Positions 37,201-52,200 of a stretch of DNA of 64,000 nt are shown piece after piece. The DNA lies in NCBI GenBank assembly GCA_013397865.1, contig VZTI01000933.1:1887046-1951045 (forward strand), given 5' to 3'. Under the pieces are notes generated by a model. That model was not told the origin of the DNA, did not search any database, and worked only from the letters and a program-made list of their open reading frames with translations. The first letter of the stretch is position 1; each line of letters starts with the position of its first letter. The position numbers and the translations under genes are program-made. This DNA is from Struthidea cinerea. Lineage: Eukaryota; Chordata; Aves; Passeriformes; Corcoracidae.

Positions 37201-40200
37201 GTATTTACTTACCAGAAAATGTCCCTTTGCAAAGGCACTCTTTTATCCGATTAGCTTTTCTGACATGAAATGCTTTAGTAATCTCTTGATTCATGAAGGC
37301 TTCTTTATTCATAATATTCTCCACCATCATTCGCAAGTCAAATACTTCCAAGATTTCAGCAATCTGAGCCAGTCTGGTGAGGTCTTTTTCGTTTTCATCC
37401 AGTTGGCCTGTGTATAAAAACTGCAAAACAGTTTTAAAAGGTCCGGCCTGCACAGACGAATCCATTTTTACCACAGTTACAGGACACGTCCGCTTTGAGA
37501 CAGGATTCACTTGCATTTCCTTATGCACACTAACAAATCCCTTACCCCAGGATGACAGAGATCTTGCTGCAGAGTTTGTTTCACCAGATTCAGGTTCTAG
37601 AGTGTTTAAAGAGTCACTGCTTTCTGGGGGAAACTTAACATCGGGAGATTTCAAGGATGCCTCATCACTGTCACTGTTTGTCTCAAGGTGACTTGCCAGA
37701 ACATCCTTATTTGTATTTTCTTTATTACACTGTGTTTCATCCAAGTCGGGACTATCCTCACATTCCATTAAGAAAAGGTCATAAAACTTTGAAGAGGAGG
37801 TAGCTAGGTAAATCTTGTGAGCAAAAATGCAGTCCTGCTCCTGGAGAACAAACATGACATCTGCACACAGCGGGCTGTCCAATAAATATCCAGCTTCATT
37901 CATGCTCGGCACAGGACACTCGGGAATTTTGATAACTGGAGGAGGGGCTTTTGGAGGTAGAAATGGAGCCTGAAGCAAAGGTTTTTGGACCTTCTTCAAA
38001 TGAGATTTCCAGAACTGCAGGTGTCTTCTGGAGATCAGGGCAGCTCTGATTGCATTGTCAAACACATCTTTAATCCCAAACTGGTCAAACACACTGGTTT
38101 CATAGTATGGTATCCCGAGTTCCTTGGCAACCTCTCTGCCTCTCTCTGGTGGCAAAATGTCTCCCCTTTTTATCGGCCTAGGGTTAAACAAAAAATTAAC
38201 CTTGTCACACACAGTGATCATCACAAAGTTACTCCAGAAAGCATGGAATTTTACCAACTATTCAGCACTAAATCCAACATAACTATCATTCAGATGAAAC
38301 AAAATATAAAATTACGCCCGCAAAGCCCTTTGGAAGTCTACAATCATGACTCCACAGAGTTTTAGAATAGCACATACTTGTAATTTCATTTAAGTTTGGT
38401 GCTGTCTTTGCAATGTTACCAAATATACGTAGAAATCATATATGCAAAATGGAGCTGCCTCTTTATTAAAGTGAAATTTACAGTAAACAATTTTGATAGG
38501 ATACTTGAGAACTTTCATTATCTAAAAAACCTCCTACCACCCCTTCCTACTCAGATATTCTGTCAGAACCTGTCTTTGTATCCGTCATTTAAACACAAAT
38601 GGAAATTCTCATGACATAAAACCACCAGAAATACAGCTACATAAGAAATGGAAATATTTCTTAAGCTCATGCTTTTTAAAGAAAACCATAGTAGCTTAAA
38701 ACAAAAGAGTAACTGAACACAGACTGCAAGAGATAGGCTTGTTTTGGCTGTAGAAGCATTATGTGGGAACGCATGAATTTCCAGAGCAGCTCCAGTACAT
38801 GATGCAGGGTAAACAAGCCAGTAAAAAGTCTGGGCTAGGATCCATTTTCCCAGCAAAAAAATCACCTCCCCAGAAGACACGACCCAAGAGTGTGTTCTGT
38901 GAGCACACCATATTGGGCAGACACGAGCTGGCACAGACAGAACACGCCCCAGACAACAGCTTGTGAGTGCTGCCAGCTAATAAATAACCAGTTCAGGTGG
39001 CACAAGTCTGTGCTAGACATGCAGAGTTCTGACTCAAACTTACTAACGGTGAAATCAGGGAGGAGGATTAGGGCAGAAGAAGAGTTTTGAAAAAAGACCA
39101 TTTCCTTTTAAAGAGTCAACCAAAAAGCCCGCCCCACCCTTCTGGATGCTGAAAGCTTGGTTGCAGGGAGATTTTCCAGTTTTCTGCCAGTGTCCATGTG
39201 AAAGTCCTTGCTTTCACACGGATGCTGGCCGAAAACAGTTAGAGGTTTTTGTAAACCAATTCCTTTATCTTGCAGGTACAAGGTTGTTATGCAGTATTGG
39301 TGTGACACTGACTGAAGAAATATTTTGAAATAGGCATTGTAGGGTTTAGCCAATCATTCTGGGAGGTAGGACCAATAGCCTTATGCCACTCAAGCATACT
39401 AAGATATATAAATGAGTGTGTAAATTAATAAATAATTCCATTTCTTCCTGAATTGAGTGTGTGTCGTTCCTCGCCGTCCCTGGTACAACAGTGACACACC
39501 CTCACAATGAAGAAACGTTTAATACATAAATAAACCTATGAAAATCATATTGCTAAGTCAAGAGTTTGACTGCAATGCAATGCAAAGTTTTCTAAGGGCC
39601 CACAAAATATTAATTCAATCTCTTTATGGAAATTTGTTACAATACAGTCATCAATTACACAATCATGGATATTGTTTCTGTGAATCTGATCTCATTCAAA
39701 TTCCCATCAAAGGAATAAATTAGAAGCAAGCCAGTTATTATGGGACTGTTGTAGCCAAATACGTGAATGGTTGTATTTTGTATCTGGGAAAAACAAAGCT
39801 TCTCTAGAATGAACCCCAAACTCTCTTTTAATCTCAGAACTTTTAAAAAAAGTTTAATTTGCAACCATTTTATTTTCTGCTGTGATCCAGGACTACATTT
39901 ACAAATAAAAAAAAATTGAGAATTAAGAAAATTCAAGTAGAATCTCTCAGTTTAGAACTGTGACAATAGTGACAAGGTGGGACATGATACATATGTTCAG
40001 ACAGAGAAAGATATATAAGAAAACCTTCAATAATCATTACCATCTCTATCTTACTGTAGTGTTCTGGCACCCAAACACATTTAGGTGTCCAATGAAAAAA
40101 TATTGTGGGAAACTTAATAACTGTGTGTGTTAAAGAACTAACCAACTCAGACAAGAGAATTAGAAAAAGAAGAAAGCACGTATATTTTCATCGTACAAAA

Positions 40201-43200
40201 AGAAAAGGAAACTAGGCTCTCCAATTTATCTTTTGAAAGTGTTGTACCTGATTACCAAGTTTTTTTTTTTTTAATTCTTATTTTTGTTTAAACTTTACCT
40301 TGCCAAAGGCCGTCTGGCTCTGTTAACAGCCTCGAGATCGGCATAGCGGAGATCCAGCTGGCAGCCCACCAGAATGACAGGTGTGCGAGGACAGAAGTGC
40401 TTGATTTCTTGATACCACATTGTTTTCACATGATTCAGGGAATTAGGATTAGCAATTGAAAAGCACAGAACAACAACATCGGACCTAGGAAGGCAACAAG
40501 AAAATACCCGATGAAAACCCCACAAATGATTTTTGCTGCAGTTTCACCATTTCCATCACTACTTCACCCAGCTCTTTGACAAACGTGCTGACACCCAGAT
40601 GTCAGAATACATGTTGTTCGTGCAGAGGCCTGAGAGAAGCTACACGTTTCACCACAAAAGCATGGGAGCACACAGCCACATACCTAGGAAGCACTGGCCC
40701 TCCATGCTGAGATGATCCCTCCACATGTGAGTGGAGCAGTAAGAAGAGAGGTCGGGCTTTCCATTCTCTACTTTTACACTACAGTTACTCACAGGCTGCC
40801 ATTGCTCCAGAAGTAATTCTGCTGACTGGACACCTAAATTGCAGTTCAAAGGTCCCTGGTGCTTAGGAATTAGCGAGGAGCTGTGCAAAACTTCAGAACA
40901 GCCTCACAGGCAGACACAGATCGCTCCTGAACTTGTCTTGGAGAAATGCCTTTAGTGCACTGTTTGAAGTACTGAGGTGGTCGCCTTTGCAATGTGCTTT
41001 GCACAGCACTTCTCTAATGTCTTTAATAAATAACCTGTTAGAAGGGCAAACTACTGCAGAATGACCACTTCTACAAGATCAGCAAAAATAAACATTACGG
41101 TGAAAATAAGGTCAGTAAAGTGCAGAATAGGACAGTGGCTTAAATTAAGAGTAAGCATGACAATATTTGCAGGCTTTTAAAGGTTTCTAAGAAAACAGGA
41201 ACTACTTCACTAAATAAACTTGCTTCCAGCCTTCTAGTATGAGGATTAAGGTTGACAGCTCATCCACTAAACCACTGCCTAACTCTTGTCAGAGCTGGCA
41301 CCCAAAGGCAGAAAAATGATTGAATACTTGTCTCAGGGCATACCTAACTAGGGGCAATTTCATTATTTATAAACAAGCAGTTCTCAAGCTCTTGGGTCTC
41401 TTATGGGGAAAAAGAAAAGGAAATTAGAAAAAAACGTTGAATTGAAACTCTTGAGAAAAATTGAGGAGAAGGGACATTTTGAGGAGGCAGCTTATTGCTA
41501 CAGAATTGTCAGCAGGATAAGTTCAGCAATACCATCTCTATCTCAGTTCTATTATTCTTTAATTTAGCACCAATATGTTGTATCTGCAGTTTGTGTCATG
41601 TACAGAGCAGCAGCAGCAGTGAATCTTAACATTCACCTTTTAAATAATGAAATACCTCCTCAGTAGTGCTGCTTTCTACATTTCACTGAAGGCATAGATA
41701 CATCCAGCTATTTCTAAAGATAGCTGCACACAATACGGGGACTGCTGTGAGCATCAATTTGATCCAAGAGAAATGGTCCTGCTCCAAATTTTTATCCTAC
41801 ATAAACTGCGACACATCTGTCATATCTAGGAAAAAGGCCTTTTCAAACTGGAAAGTTATCTAGTAAATAGTGAGGCGCTAAGCAGCCAGCACAATGGTCT
41901 GCTGCATAGCTGAGGCAAACACGCTTTAAACTCAAACTTGCCCTATTCAAGGTCAGGTAAGAGTAAAACCTAAACCCCAGCAGACATTTGCTAAGGTCCC
42001 AGAAAGAGAAATCAGTGCACAGCTAAGAAACAAAAAAGTCTGTGTGACATACATTCTAGTACGGTCAATTGTTGTTTAATTCAAGGCCATCACGACTGCT
42101 GGAGTGGCAAGCGTTGGCTGCCTGGCTGCTCCTAACTACAGCTAAGCATCTTAGAGACAGCCTGTCCAGCGTCCTTCAGAAATTAATACCTAAGCCCAGT
42201 AATTGCAGTCACGAGTATCCAACCCTCCTGACTTTACAAGCCACAAGACACACATCACATCTCCCAGAAAACCAAAAGGAAACAACTCCAGCAGGCACCC
42301 ACAGGCAGGACACACCAGTTCCCCCAGGTGCCCAATGCTGGGCTGGGCACCGTCTGGGCTGCTGGGGGAGCCAGGGGTGAGCTGTGTCCCTGGGCAGGGC
42401 AGGCCCAGAGCACCCAGCAGGCTGGCCCAGCACGTGCTACAGCCCTTGCCAAGGAAGTATCATGTTTTTGCCACCGTGGTTCTTGAGCAACTCCTCACCT
42501 TTCACCTTTGCTGGGCAACCGTAAAACGGAGCTGGGCAAAGCTGGGTTCTCTTCCCAAAACTCACTGCACTGCACTAACAGGACATTCTCATCTTACTGC
42601 CTTCCACATGAAGGGAAAAACAGAATAAAGAGGTAAAAAATGTGATTTGCATATTCTTTATCCTGTGTTAAAACCTGGACTTCCCCATAAAACAGTGATT
42701 CCTGAGAGTTCTGCACTGGACAGAGAGGTATTAATGGTTCTGTGCCATAAACAGGACGGATGGAAAATCCCTGGCTAGTGGCAGAGTTCACACGCTGAAC
42801 CAGCACCACAGCTGGCTCTGCTGGCTCACAAAATACAGCCACTCTATCATAATAAATTAAGTTTTCATTCAAGTCATAAGCACAGTTTGCACTCAGTACA
42901 AACCGGAGACAGAAATGTATGAAGAAGATGGACCATCTACATAGAACTGTGAGCATTTGGGGAAACATGCCCTTTGGAAACTTTAATTAAAGTACCTACA
43001 ATTCCTATTAATGTCACAGGCACATTTACAACTTGCTAACACCGCAGTATAAAGTTTGGTTTGACATTTGTTCATAAAACCCAGAACCTGTCAGGTTAAA
43101 ATAATGCATTAATATTTCCTAAACATTAAAAATTTACCAATGTTATTCTGGTATTCTCAGGGAATGTAAAAGGCTATGATTTTTAAAATATATCTAACTT

Positions 43201-46200
43201 ATTGCCATTTTTGTGCAGTTACTTTTTGTGTTGGTTACCTGGAGAACGAAAAAGAAGAAAACAGAAGTAAACCCGAGTTGTCCTTTCTCTCTGCAGCAAT
43301 ATATTCATAAATACAAGCTGCACTTATTCTAGAACCAAAATTTCATAGCCATTTCCCAGTAAAATTCAGGAACAATTCAAGAAACATTTTTATAGACTTG
43401 AACACCAAGAAGTGCTTTATAGAATCAAAAACCAGTTTGGGTTGGGATAGACCTTAAAGACCAACACTTTCCACCCCCCTGCCAAGGGCAGGGAGACCTT
43501 TCACAAGACCAGGCTGCTCAGAACCCCCTCCAGCCTGGCCTTGAACACCTCCATGAATGGGGCAGCCACAGTTTCTCTGTGCAGCCTGTGCTAGGGTCTC
43601 ACCACACCCAGAGTAAAACACTCAGTATCTATTTTAAACCTCTTTCACTTTAAAGCCATTCCCCCTTGCCTCGTCACTATATGCTCTTGTAAAAGGTCCC
43701 TCTCCAGCAAATGATTTAGAACTTCTCCATCACATTCCTCCTGGAGCACCATGCAATGGAGATGGGCAATAGATAAGGCACTGCGTGCATCCACCTTTGT
43801 TAAATACAACAAATGTATAAAAACATATGTATTGGAATAGTGTTATTTGATACTGAAACATCAAGAGAAAGAAAGCAATGTAAGTAACTCAGCAAACAGA
43901 AATGGGAGCTTGGATATCCAACACATTGTCTTGTAGATTCTGTGGTACATGCTGGAAATGCACAGCTGGTTTATTCTTACATTCTACACTTTCATAGGTT
44001 TATCAGAAAAAAATTGCAAACCATCTATTCTTATTTGAACTTCTGAACCTACTTAAGCATCACCAAAACCCCCTAATTTCTGCGTGACTTGCTCTAGCAT
44101 GTGATCAATCACCAGTGAAACACTCTGCATCACCAGTGGAAGAAATCAGGTTTCCTTTTGCTCCCTGAGGCTCCAAACAGGGAAGAACACAATGTAGATG
44201 TGTGGGACTTGGCAGGGGGAAGGGGGAGCAGGTCCTTTCAGCTGCAGGCAAACCAACCATCACTGCCATGTTTGTCTCCTCCTGGCTGACCGGACTCCTG
44301 CACTGGAGTCTCACATTAATAAGAACAGTGTAAGAGTACTTAAAATGCTCCCCTCGTAGTCACAGAATTTTGCATTTTTAATGCCAATTATACACATTTG
44401 AAGTCAACCCAAGGTGGTCTAAATATAGCCATGGCCTTCCTTCTACAGGAGATTCCTCTGGACAAAGAAAGAACCTTACCTCTACCTGGAGAAGCAGCAC
44501 ATCGACCTAATGCAGGTAACTACCTCAAGGCATTCAGGGATACTTTCCCAAACTTGGATAAGAAGAACTTTTGATGGAAGCTACTACACCTTTTTAGAGT
44601 CAGAGAATGAAAAGAAACCCTCTAGACAGCCGAATCTCTGGCAGGATTGAGCACATGGTGTGCTGCCACCCTGTGAGCTCCCAGTGTGTGAGTTATGAAC
44701 TGGATCAGATGTACAGTGAGCATCCGAGCCACTGCCAAAAAGCAGGTGGTACAGCACTGACAAAGACAATTTGACAAGAGCTGTCTCTGCTGTCTTCTTG
44801 CACAGTCCTTCAACCCCCTGAAAGGAAAGATTGTGTGGGGCAGCAGCCCGAGTGCAAATACCAGCTCCCAAGTTCCCAAACACAGTTGATTCGGGAATTA
44901 GAGGGCCACCTAAGAATTAACTTGAGAACCTCATTTATGGCTGAGCAAAACCCTGCTACATCTCCATGTCAGCCCAAGTACATTTTGAAGAGAGAGATTA
45001 ACTCAGTTAGACAACATTTTTCATGCAAGCATCTCAACAAACTGAAAAAAAAATTGTGCAGATAAGCAAGGCTGACATGGGTGTAAGTGGACTTGGATTT
45101 TAGTAAATGCAGTTGCAGCCATCACATGAAATGAGAAAAAATTCATTAAGTGACTGGTGAACATAAAATTACCTCAGGACACAGGATTTATGTGCACACA
45201 CTCCAAACAGAGGAGAGGCTAGGAAAACTAAAATGCAGGGGGTGCCTGGCAGGTGAAGAACTGAAGATATCCAGGTAAGGCAGGGCAAGAACAAGCAGTG
45301 CCCTGGATGTGAGCAGGAGAATCAATTAGTTCTATACTTTAGCTACAGCAGTGAAGCTTCTTAAGTACTGGTGTAATGTGGGAAACTGTCAAAATACCCT
45401 GTAATACATTCAGATGTGGTGAGTAGCATGCAGGTCTATTTCTGTAATGTCATTTTCAGTTGGCAACAAAAACAACAAAAAGAAGAAGAAAAAGCTACCT
45501 TTAAGAAAATTGCTTATTTCAAGACTGTGCTTCAAAAGTGGAAAGAGTTTTCCCATACATTCCTAGCAAACAATACATCACTCTTAAATGTTAACCATTT
45601 TAAAATCTCTTCTATGTCCTTTGAAGTACTCGTGGGAAAACACTGGTGCATTTACAGAGGATGACAGAAAATGTTTTGATATCACAAAGAATGATTAAAA
45701 TAGCTGATTTTGCAGAAGCTTGTAAGAGCTACTCTTGTAGTACAAATGGCTGACCAGCAATAATGCTAAAAAGAATGGCAAAGTTATGTGGAACTATGTA
45801 ACAAGAGAAAACCAACCAAAAAACTAATTTAAAGGACTGCTTACACAGTCTTGGAATTTGGTTTATTTTGTTGGTGACTATATGAAGTAAATTCACACAT
45901 AAGTCTGATTCAACATTTACATATGAAGAATTCCAGCTTAGTGCTAACTAGGGCCTTGCAGTTGAAACAGGCTGCCTGCAAGGCACCCCAGCATGATTCT
46001 GGGCCAAATTTAGCCAGTAGACTCAGGAAAACCCTCTTTGGAATCAGGTATGTACATTCACCATAAAATACAATATGTGCCTTTTTCCCTCTCCTGAAGC
46101 AGAGATCTTGGTTACTGCATTTCTAATACAAGAATAGGAATTCTATGACAAATAGAATCCTAGGCAGTTAATTGAGGCTGTAATACTGAAATATTCTGGG

Positions 46201-49200
46201 TATCACATGCCATGTCAGGGTTTATATAAGTAGGAGATAAAGCCCGAGATCAATGGAGAAGGATGAAAGAAAATGCTGGAGCAGGAGAAGGTACAGGGCC
46301 AGCTGGAACACGTCTGATCAACTCAGGGTGAACAGCAAAATACGCAATATCATACAAAGGGACTTGTAACATATCAGCTGACTGCAGTCTCCAGACTACA
46401 GTCAGAAAACAAAATAATGAGAGATAAATTCACAAAACAATGGAGAAACCAGAAACTCAAGGAAAGGCAGGCATTCCAATCTTATTTTTGGTTATTTTAA
46501 GGATGCAGCTTACAGATGAGAGCTACGTGCCAACTCTTTACAGAGAACCAACTAACTTTCACCAAAGACACTACAAAAGAATAAATGAAAGAAGAAGTGA
46601 ACCATTTCTTCACTCCCAGCACCATCATCTAAAAATACCCCAGGAACCAATGGTCAATCAGAAAAACATACTGAATTTAAAAAAGGTAAGAAGAGATTTA
46701 ATTAAAACATCAGCTGAAGCAGCATGTTTAGAAGAAAAAAAATATTTCCAGATAGCACAGGGATGTAAGGATGGAACAGGAAAAAAAAATTAGAAGGAAG
46801 GTCCAAAGTCAGATGCCAAAATTCATTAAAAGCATAATTCCTTAAAAGTACTGCTGAAGCCACGGAGGGAAAAATCCAGAGAAGCTGAAAGAATTATAGG
46901 GTTTGGTTTGCATCCAGTATGGGAGTGGCTTCTGAAGTCAGAGAAGACACACATACTGAACATTAAGAGATGCATCTCTTTCTCTGCAGAGAAAATATGG
47001 ACTTTTATATTTTTTGCTTTCTTTGTGCTATCACCAAAACCAGCCTCTTTCTCTTTTTTAAAGTTAAATTAAACTTCCAAGAAATGTTAACTGGCAAGTT
47101 GATGTTGCAAAGTTATTGAGAACTCAGTTTAAAACAGTCATAACTGGTTGTGCAGACTGTTTTCCATAGCCTGACATGTTTGAGACTGAGACACTGAGAC
47201 CCTTGGAGTGGACAACAGCACAAGAAATCCACCCAGTACCTAGTACCTATTCACAAAAAAAATAATACACTAAGGTCAAGATTTTGACAGAAAGTAGCTT
47301 CCTAGGTTTATAATTTCCAAAAGGTTTTGATGTTGCCTTGCAGGCTTTCAGTACAGAGCCCAAATGGCCTCTTTCCACCCAGCCCTGACTGAGGAAAGCA
47401 AGGCAAAATGTGAAATGATGTAAGACCACAAATAACAACTGCCACGTACTTTTTGACTCCTTAAGGAAGGCTTTAAGCATTGGAGGTGTCCTTCTATTAT
47501 AGATAAATTGCATATACATCGAACTGAGCCTCAGCCCACCAACAGCCATTTGGCACACACCTTTCTAAAGAAGGAAGGACTCCTAACAGAAATTCCATGG
47601 CAACCTCTTTCTACTCCCAGTATGGAACCACGGTGGGATGCAGAGGAAAAAAGTAGATCTGCATTAATTTCAGTGGCTTAAGTGTATAAAGCATTTACTT
47701 CCCCATCAGCTGAATGAAAAAGCCTCAAATGTTCACGTAAGTAACAAAAGAAGAAAACAACAGCGCGTACACACAGCATATCGGAATAAAGTTACTTGAG
47801 AAAGCTGTCTCTGTGAACCTCTCTGCTTGTTCCAGTCTTTCTTGGGCCTGAGTCAAACTCAAAAGAGAAAAAAATAATGAAAAAAAAATATATATATATC
47901 TTATAAAAATTGTTTGTTACAATTCTTCATGGTCATATGATGAAGAACCTGAATAGAACCTTCATGAAGAACCTTATAAACCACTGTAAAGTAGAAGGGG
48001 AGGCTCACAAATTTGGGTGGCTGAAGATGATTTGAAGGTACTGCCTATCACTTTTTTTGTGGCAGAAGACATAGCAAAAGGAAGCAGCCAAGGTGAGAGA
48101 CATCTGAAAATAAGTGGATTCCCCATCAGCTGACCCTTTGCTAACAAAGCAAATGACTGTCCTGTGTCTGTTAAGTACCTCTGCTCTACAGAGATAACCT
48201 CTGAGGATCCCTTCTAAGCCAGGACAGTAATGGCTTGTGAGGCACAGGGAATGTGGGAGCCTTCATTCACAAGGCCCTTCTGAAACCTCAGACCTTCTCT
48301 GAAGAAAGGAGGGGAGCTGCTGGCCCAGTCTCAGTTGAGGCACCAGCTGCTCCATGACAGAGAGCACCGATCTAACTAAAGGCAGACCAAGTAACTCCGT
48401 GAAGTCACAAACCTCACCCTCATCTCACTGAATCTGATGAATGCAAATACCATTTTACATCAAAGCTACCTTGGTTTTGTTCTTGCAGAAATATCATCAT
48501 CTTTGTCTCTTGAGGAAAAAAAATCAGAAAGAGGTTGGTGGAAGTCTTCAAATATCAGTGATAAAGCCCTGTTTCATGGACTCCTTTCAGCAGCATTCAG
48601 AAGGTGTATTTTCAGGGATTCAATTAAATTGACGTAACTGGTGAAGGGAATTGTAATCACACAGAAGAAGGCGAATGCATGTGTTCCTCTGTGTACATAC
48701 AATACCCACAAGGCTTACAAAATCCATTCACAACAGAGGAGATACTCTAAACATATTTTAAGAGGCTCTGTCAGCAATCTCATAGCAAGACTCATTCACA
48801 TTTGTAAGTCAGGAGGAAAAAGCTGTTTTCTGTCCATGCTGTATGAACAGATTTTGTTTGGTCTACAGCTCATATTTAAGTTGCAAGTAAATAAATCATC
48901 CTGGCTGGATTAGCTGACAACCCCCATTCATGGTATTGAGAATAAATATTTGATTTGGACTGAATTAACTCTTTGCAGGTTTGTGCTCATGTTTACACAT
49001 ACTAGAGCTGCATGTTAAAAAAACCCAGGCTACAGAGGCTATTTATCAAATTAGCCAAACATGTTTACCTGGGGGAGGGAGGGGAGGGAGGATAAAGAAA
49101 AGGATGCAAAAAGCGAGAAAAAGAAGTGCAAGCCAGCTTCTAGAATTAGTTTGAATGTGATGATATGTTGACATTCTCATTCAAAACCAGATTGGACAGG

Positions 49201-52200
49201 AGGATGGAAGATAGTGAATCCTGACAAGTTGAAATGTAAATTAAGATGTTTTCTTGTCTTTACACTTGCCTCCAGAGAAACTGCTACAGAATGACAACTT
49301 GGGCTTTAAATGAAGTTCACACCTTATCTGCAGGCTTAGAGAATACAATAGCACCGAGACTAGATTGTTATTAAACAAAGAGGTGCCTGGAAGCTGGAAT
49401 CAATCCACTAAATCATAAGACATCATCATTTTACAGCATTTTGGGATGATTGTGCACCAAATGAACCCCTATGGGAGATTACCAATAAATGGCTGTTTGG
49501 CATCACCTAAACTGAACTGAAGAGAATATTTCCAAAACTAAAGCACACACTTTAGTCTAAGGGGGGGGAAAAATGTCATTCTGTAAAACTGCAGCAAATA
49601 TTTCCACAAGTCTCTGCAGCCACATCCCCCTCACTCCCTTAAGCTGTCAGGAACTGTTTCCCAAAGCTCCCAGAGGAGTGTGATTATTAAACTAAACACC
49701 ACAGAGCAGAATGCAAGCTGATCTCACTCTCCATACTCCCATTAAGGGATGGCAGTAGAAACATTAACTATTCCATCCCCAGTGGCATTTAAATGTTTCT
49801 CTCATTCTGTCACACAAAAATAATGGAAAACAGATTCCTTTTCTTATTCTCCTTTCAGGTTTCTATCTGTGAAAAATAAAGAATTGAGAAGGATTTACCT
49901 GTGCTGCAAGTCCTATTAACTGTTCACCCTGTCATCTATAGCATAATTTATTTATGTACCATTTTCTAAAACTGTATGGAGCAAACTTTCCCAACGAGCA
50001 GCAGGTGAGCTAATGACTTGCTGGTTCTTGTTACACCAGGTTTAGGACAATTAGAGGTCTTGGCTGAATGTTTGCTGGAGTAAGCCTTCCCCTGCATACG
50101 GTGCAGATGCACAGAATTTTTTTAACAGAACCAAAGGATTACATTATTATATGAATCCTTCAGACAATCAAAACACAGGGCACTTGCAGGTGTAACCTTG
50201 AGAAGTTTGGCATAACATAGGCCTTTCATAGTACTGCAAGATTTGACACAGCTGACTAGACTGTAGCTCAATGTACAGAGGTGATTTTAAATAAATTCCT
50301 ATAAATGTGAACATTCAGCATTGAAAAACTTTTTTAAAAGCCAACCCAGATGAAATACTAAACAGTCTGCTTTAAATGCAACATTAACATTTTCAAAACA
50401 ACCAAGGACCTAAGCAGTGCTTACAATCACAACGTTTTAAAGCTGAAATTCTATTTAAAAAGTATTTCTTTAGAGTTTCCAGTTACTTTCTTCATTAATA
50501 GACTTGCAGGAAAGCCACTAACAGGAGAGCAGGCTTCCAGAACAGCCTTTTAAAGTTAATTAGGATATAGCAAACCTCGTTCTACACAAGTTCAGTTCTG
50601 CTAACATCACAAATGAATCACTGTGTTCATATGCTTAATCCTCGAGATCTCAACTTATTCACGTCCTCCTTGGTGTTTGCAGGATTAGAATCTAAGTATG
50701 TTGTTTCCTCCCTCTCCCGTCCTGTCAGTAAACGTGGGATCAGGGTTCAGAACATGCCTGATTCTGTTCTCCTAATCTCCAGTAATCTTCTCAGTGACAC
50801 AGTATCTGTTGCAGAATATGGGGAAGCCACATCAAAGTGGAACAGTGAGTGGAAACATGAAGTTACATCCCAATTTATCAATGCAAGCTCCACATGCTGC
50901 CAAAAGGTAAAACAGTAACTATGGACATATTCCAGTAGCACTAAATATTAAGGTAAATATTACCTTAAAGTCAGTAACTTCTCTCACAAAGCTTATTTAC
51001 AAACGGTACAGGTCGTGCAGGCCAGATGTGTTGCCACTTTGACTCCTGACAGAAAATTCCAGGTAATTCATGACTCTTTGAAAACTCAACTATCACAGTG
51101 CTGTACACAAAGGAGGGTTTGTACAAACACACAGAGTTCTACAGCCTGAAAATTTAATGGGTGGATTCAACCAGCAGAACCCTCTACAGCATTTCTAAGG
51201 GGTAGAGAATAGAAAAGACCATCCTCCTTCAAAGTCACTTGTGTCATCAGGCAGCACAGAGAGAAGAAAAACAGCAAGACAGTACATTTTGGCCAAATGG
51301 AATAGAAAGCTGGGGCTGACACTCTACAAAGGGCATTCCCAGCTGGAAAAAAAAAAAAGTGTCTGTCTATGAAAGTCTGACCAACTGCAGCAACTGAAGC
51401 AGATATGAAAAGGTTATGAAAAAGTTTGACAAGGTGAAAAAATGGGGGAGGACTGAGACCTCTCAAATGTGAGTTATGAAAATACATGTCCAAAACCCAC
51501 CTTCAGCTCAGTATTTGCCTAATACAGCTGTTCTGCTGTCTGTACTGCCACAAGGTCAGATCTAATTAAACAAACCAGAAAGACTATCACTGGCTTCAGT
51601 CCTTGTTGAAACTATGCTGAACTTTTACATACACATATATATACACACACATATATAATACATGCTGGAAAAATCTAGATCACATTGATTTAAATATGTA
51701 TTTATTATATATGTATTTTTTAGAATTTCCAGGGTTAATTCAATTCACTAACAGACATTTTATATTTATAGAAGAAAAACTTCAGCTTTAATTAAGGAAA
51801 TACAGAAGAGCGTCATCTTTCCTGAATCTGGCTCTGCTCTCAAGAGGTTAGCAGCCCATTCAACATCACAGGTTTTAATACAATAAATATTTCATTGAGT
51901 AAGAGTGATAGTTCCTAACATCTCTCCTTGTTTGTTACTTGTTAGGCAATTATATCATACACTGCTTGAACAGGCAGAGAATGCTGATGTTCAATTTTGT
52001 AACACTACGATCTTATTTTGGAGAATGTTCTTTAAAATTCAAAATAGGACAACAGTTGTTGACAGAGCTTAGCAGGCTGTTCAAGGAAATGTAGTGTAGT
52101 AAAACTATGCTGCTTTTTAAATATTTATATCTTTTTAATCCTTACAGCAGATAATCCTCTTTGCAGTGGGCAGGAACATGAATACCCGTGATTGTTTTTA

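Noticed and set aside
46440..46793. 117-codon open frame antisense to RHOBTB1
   Set aside because: Low-complexity, basic composition, no family resemblance, and no promoter or splice signals seen.
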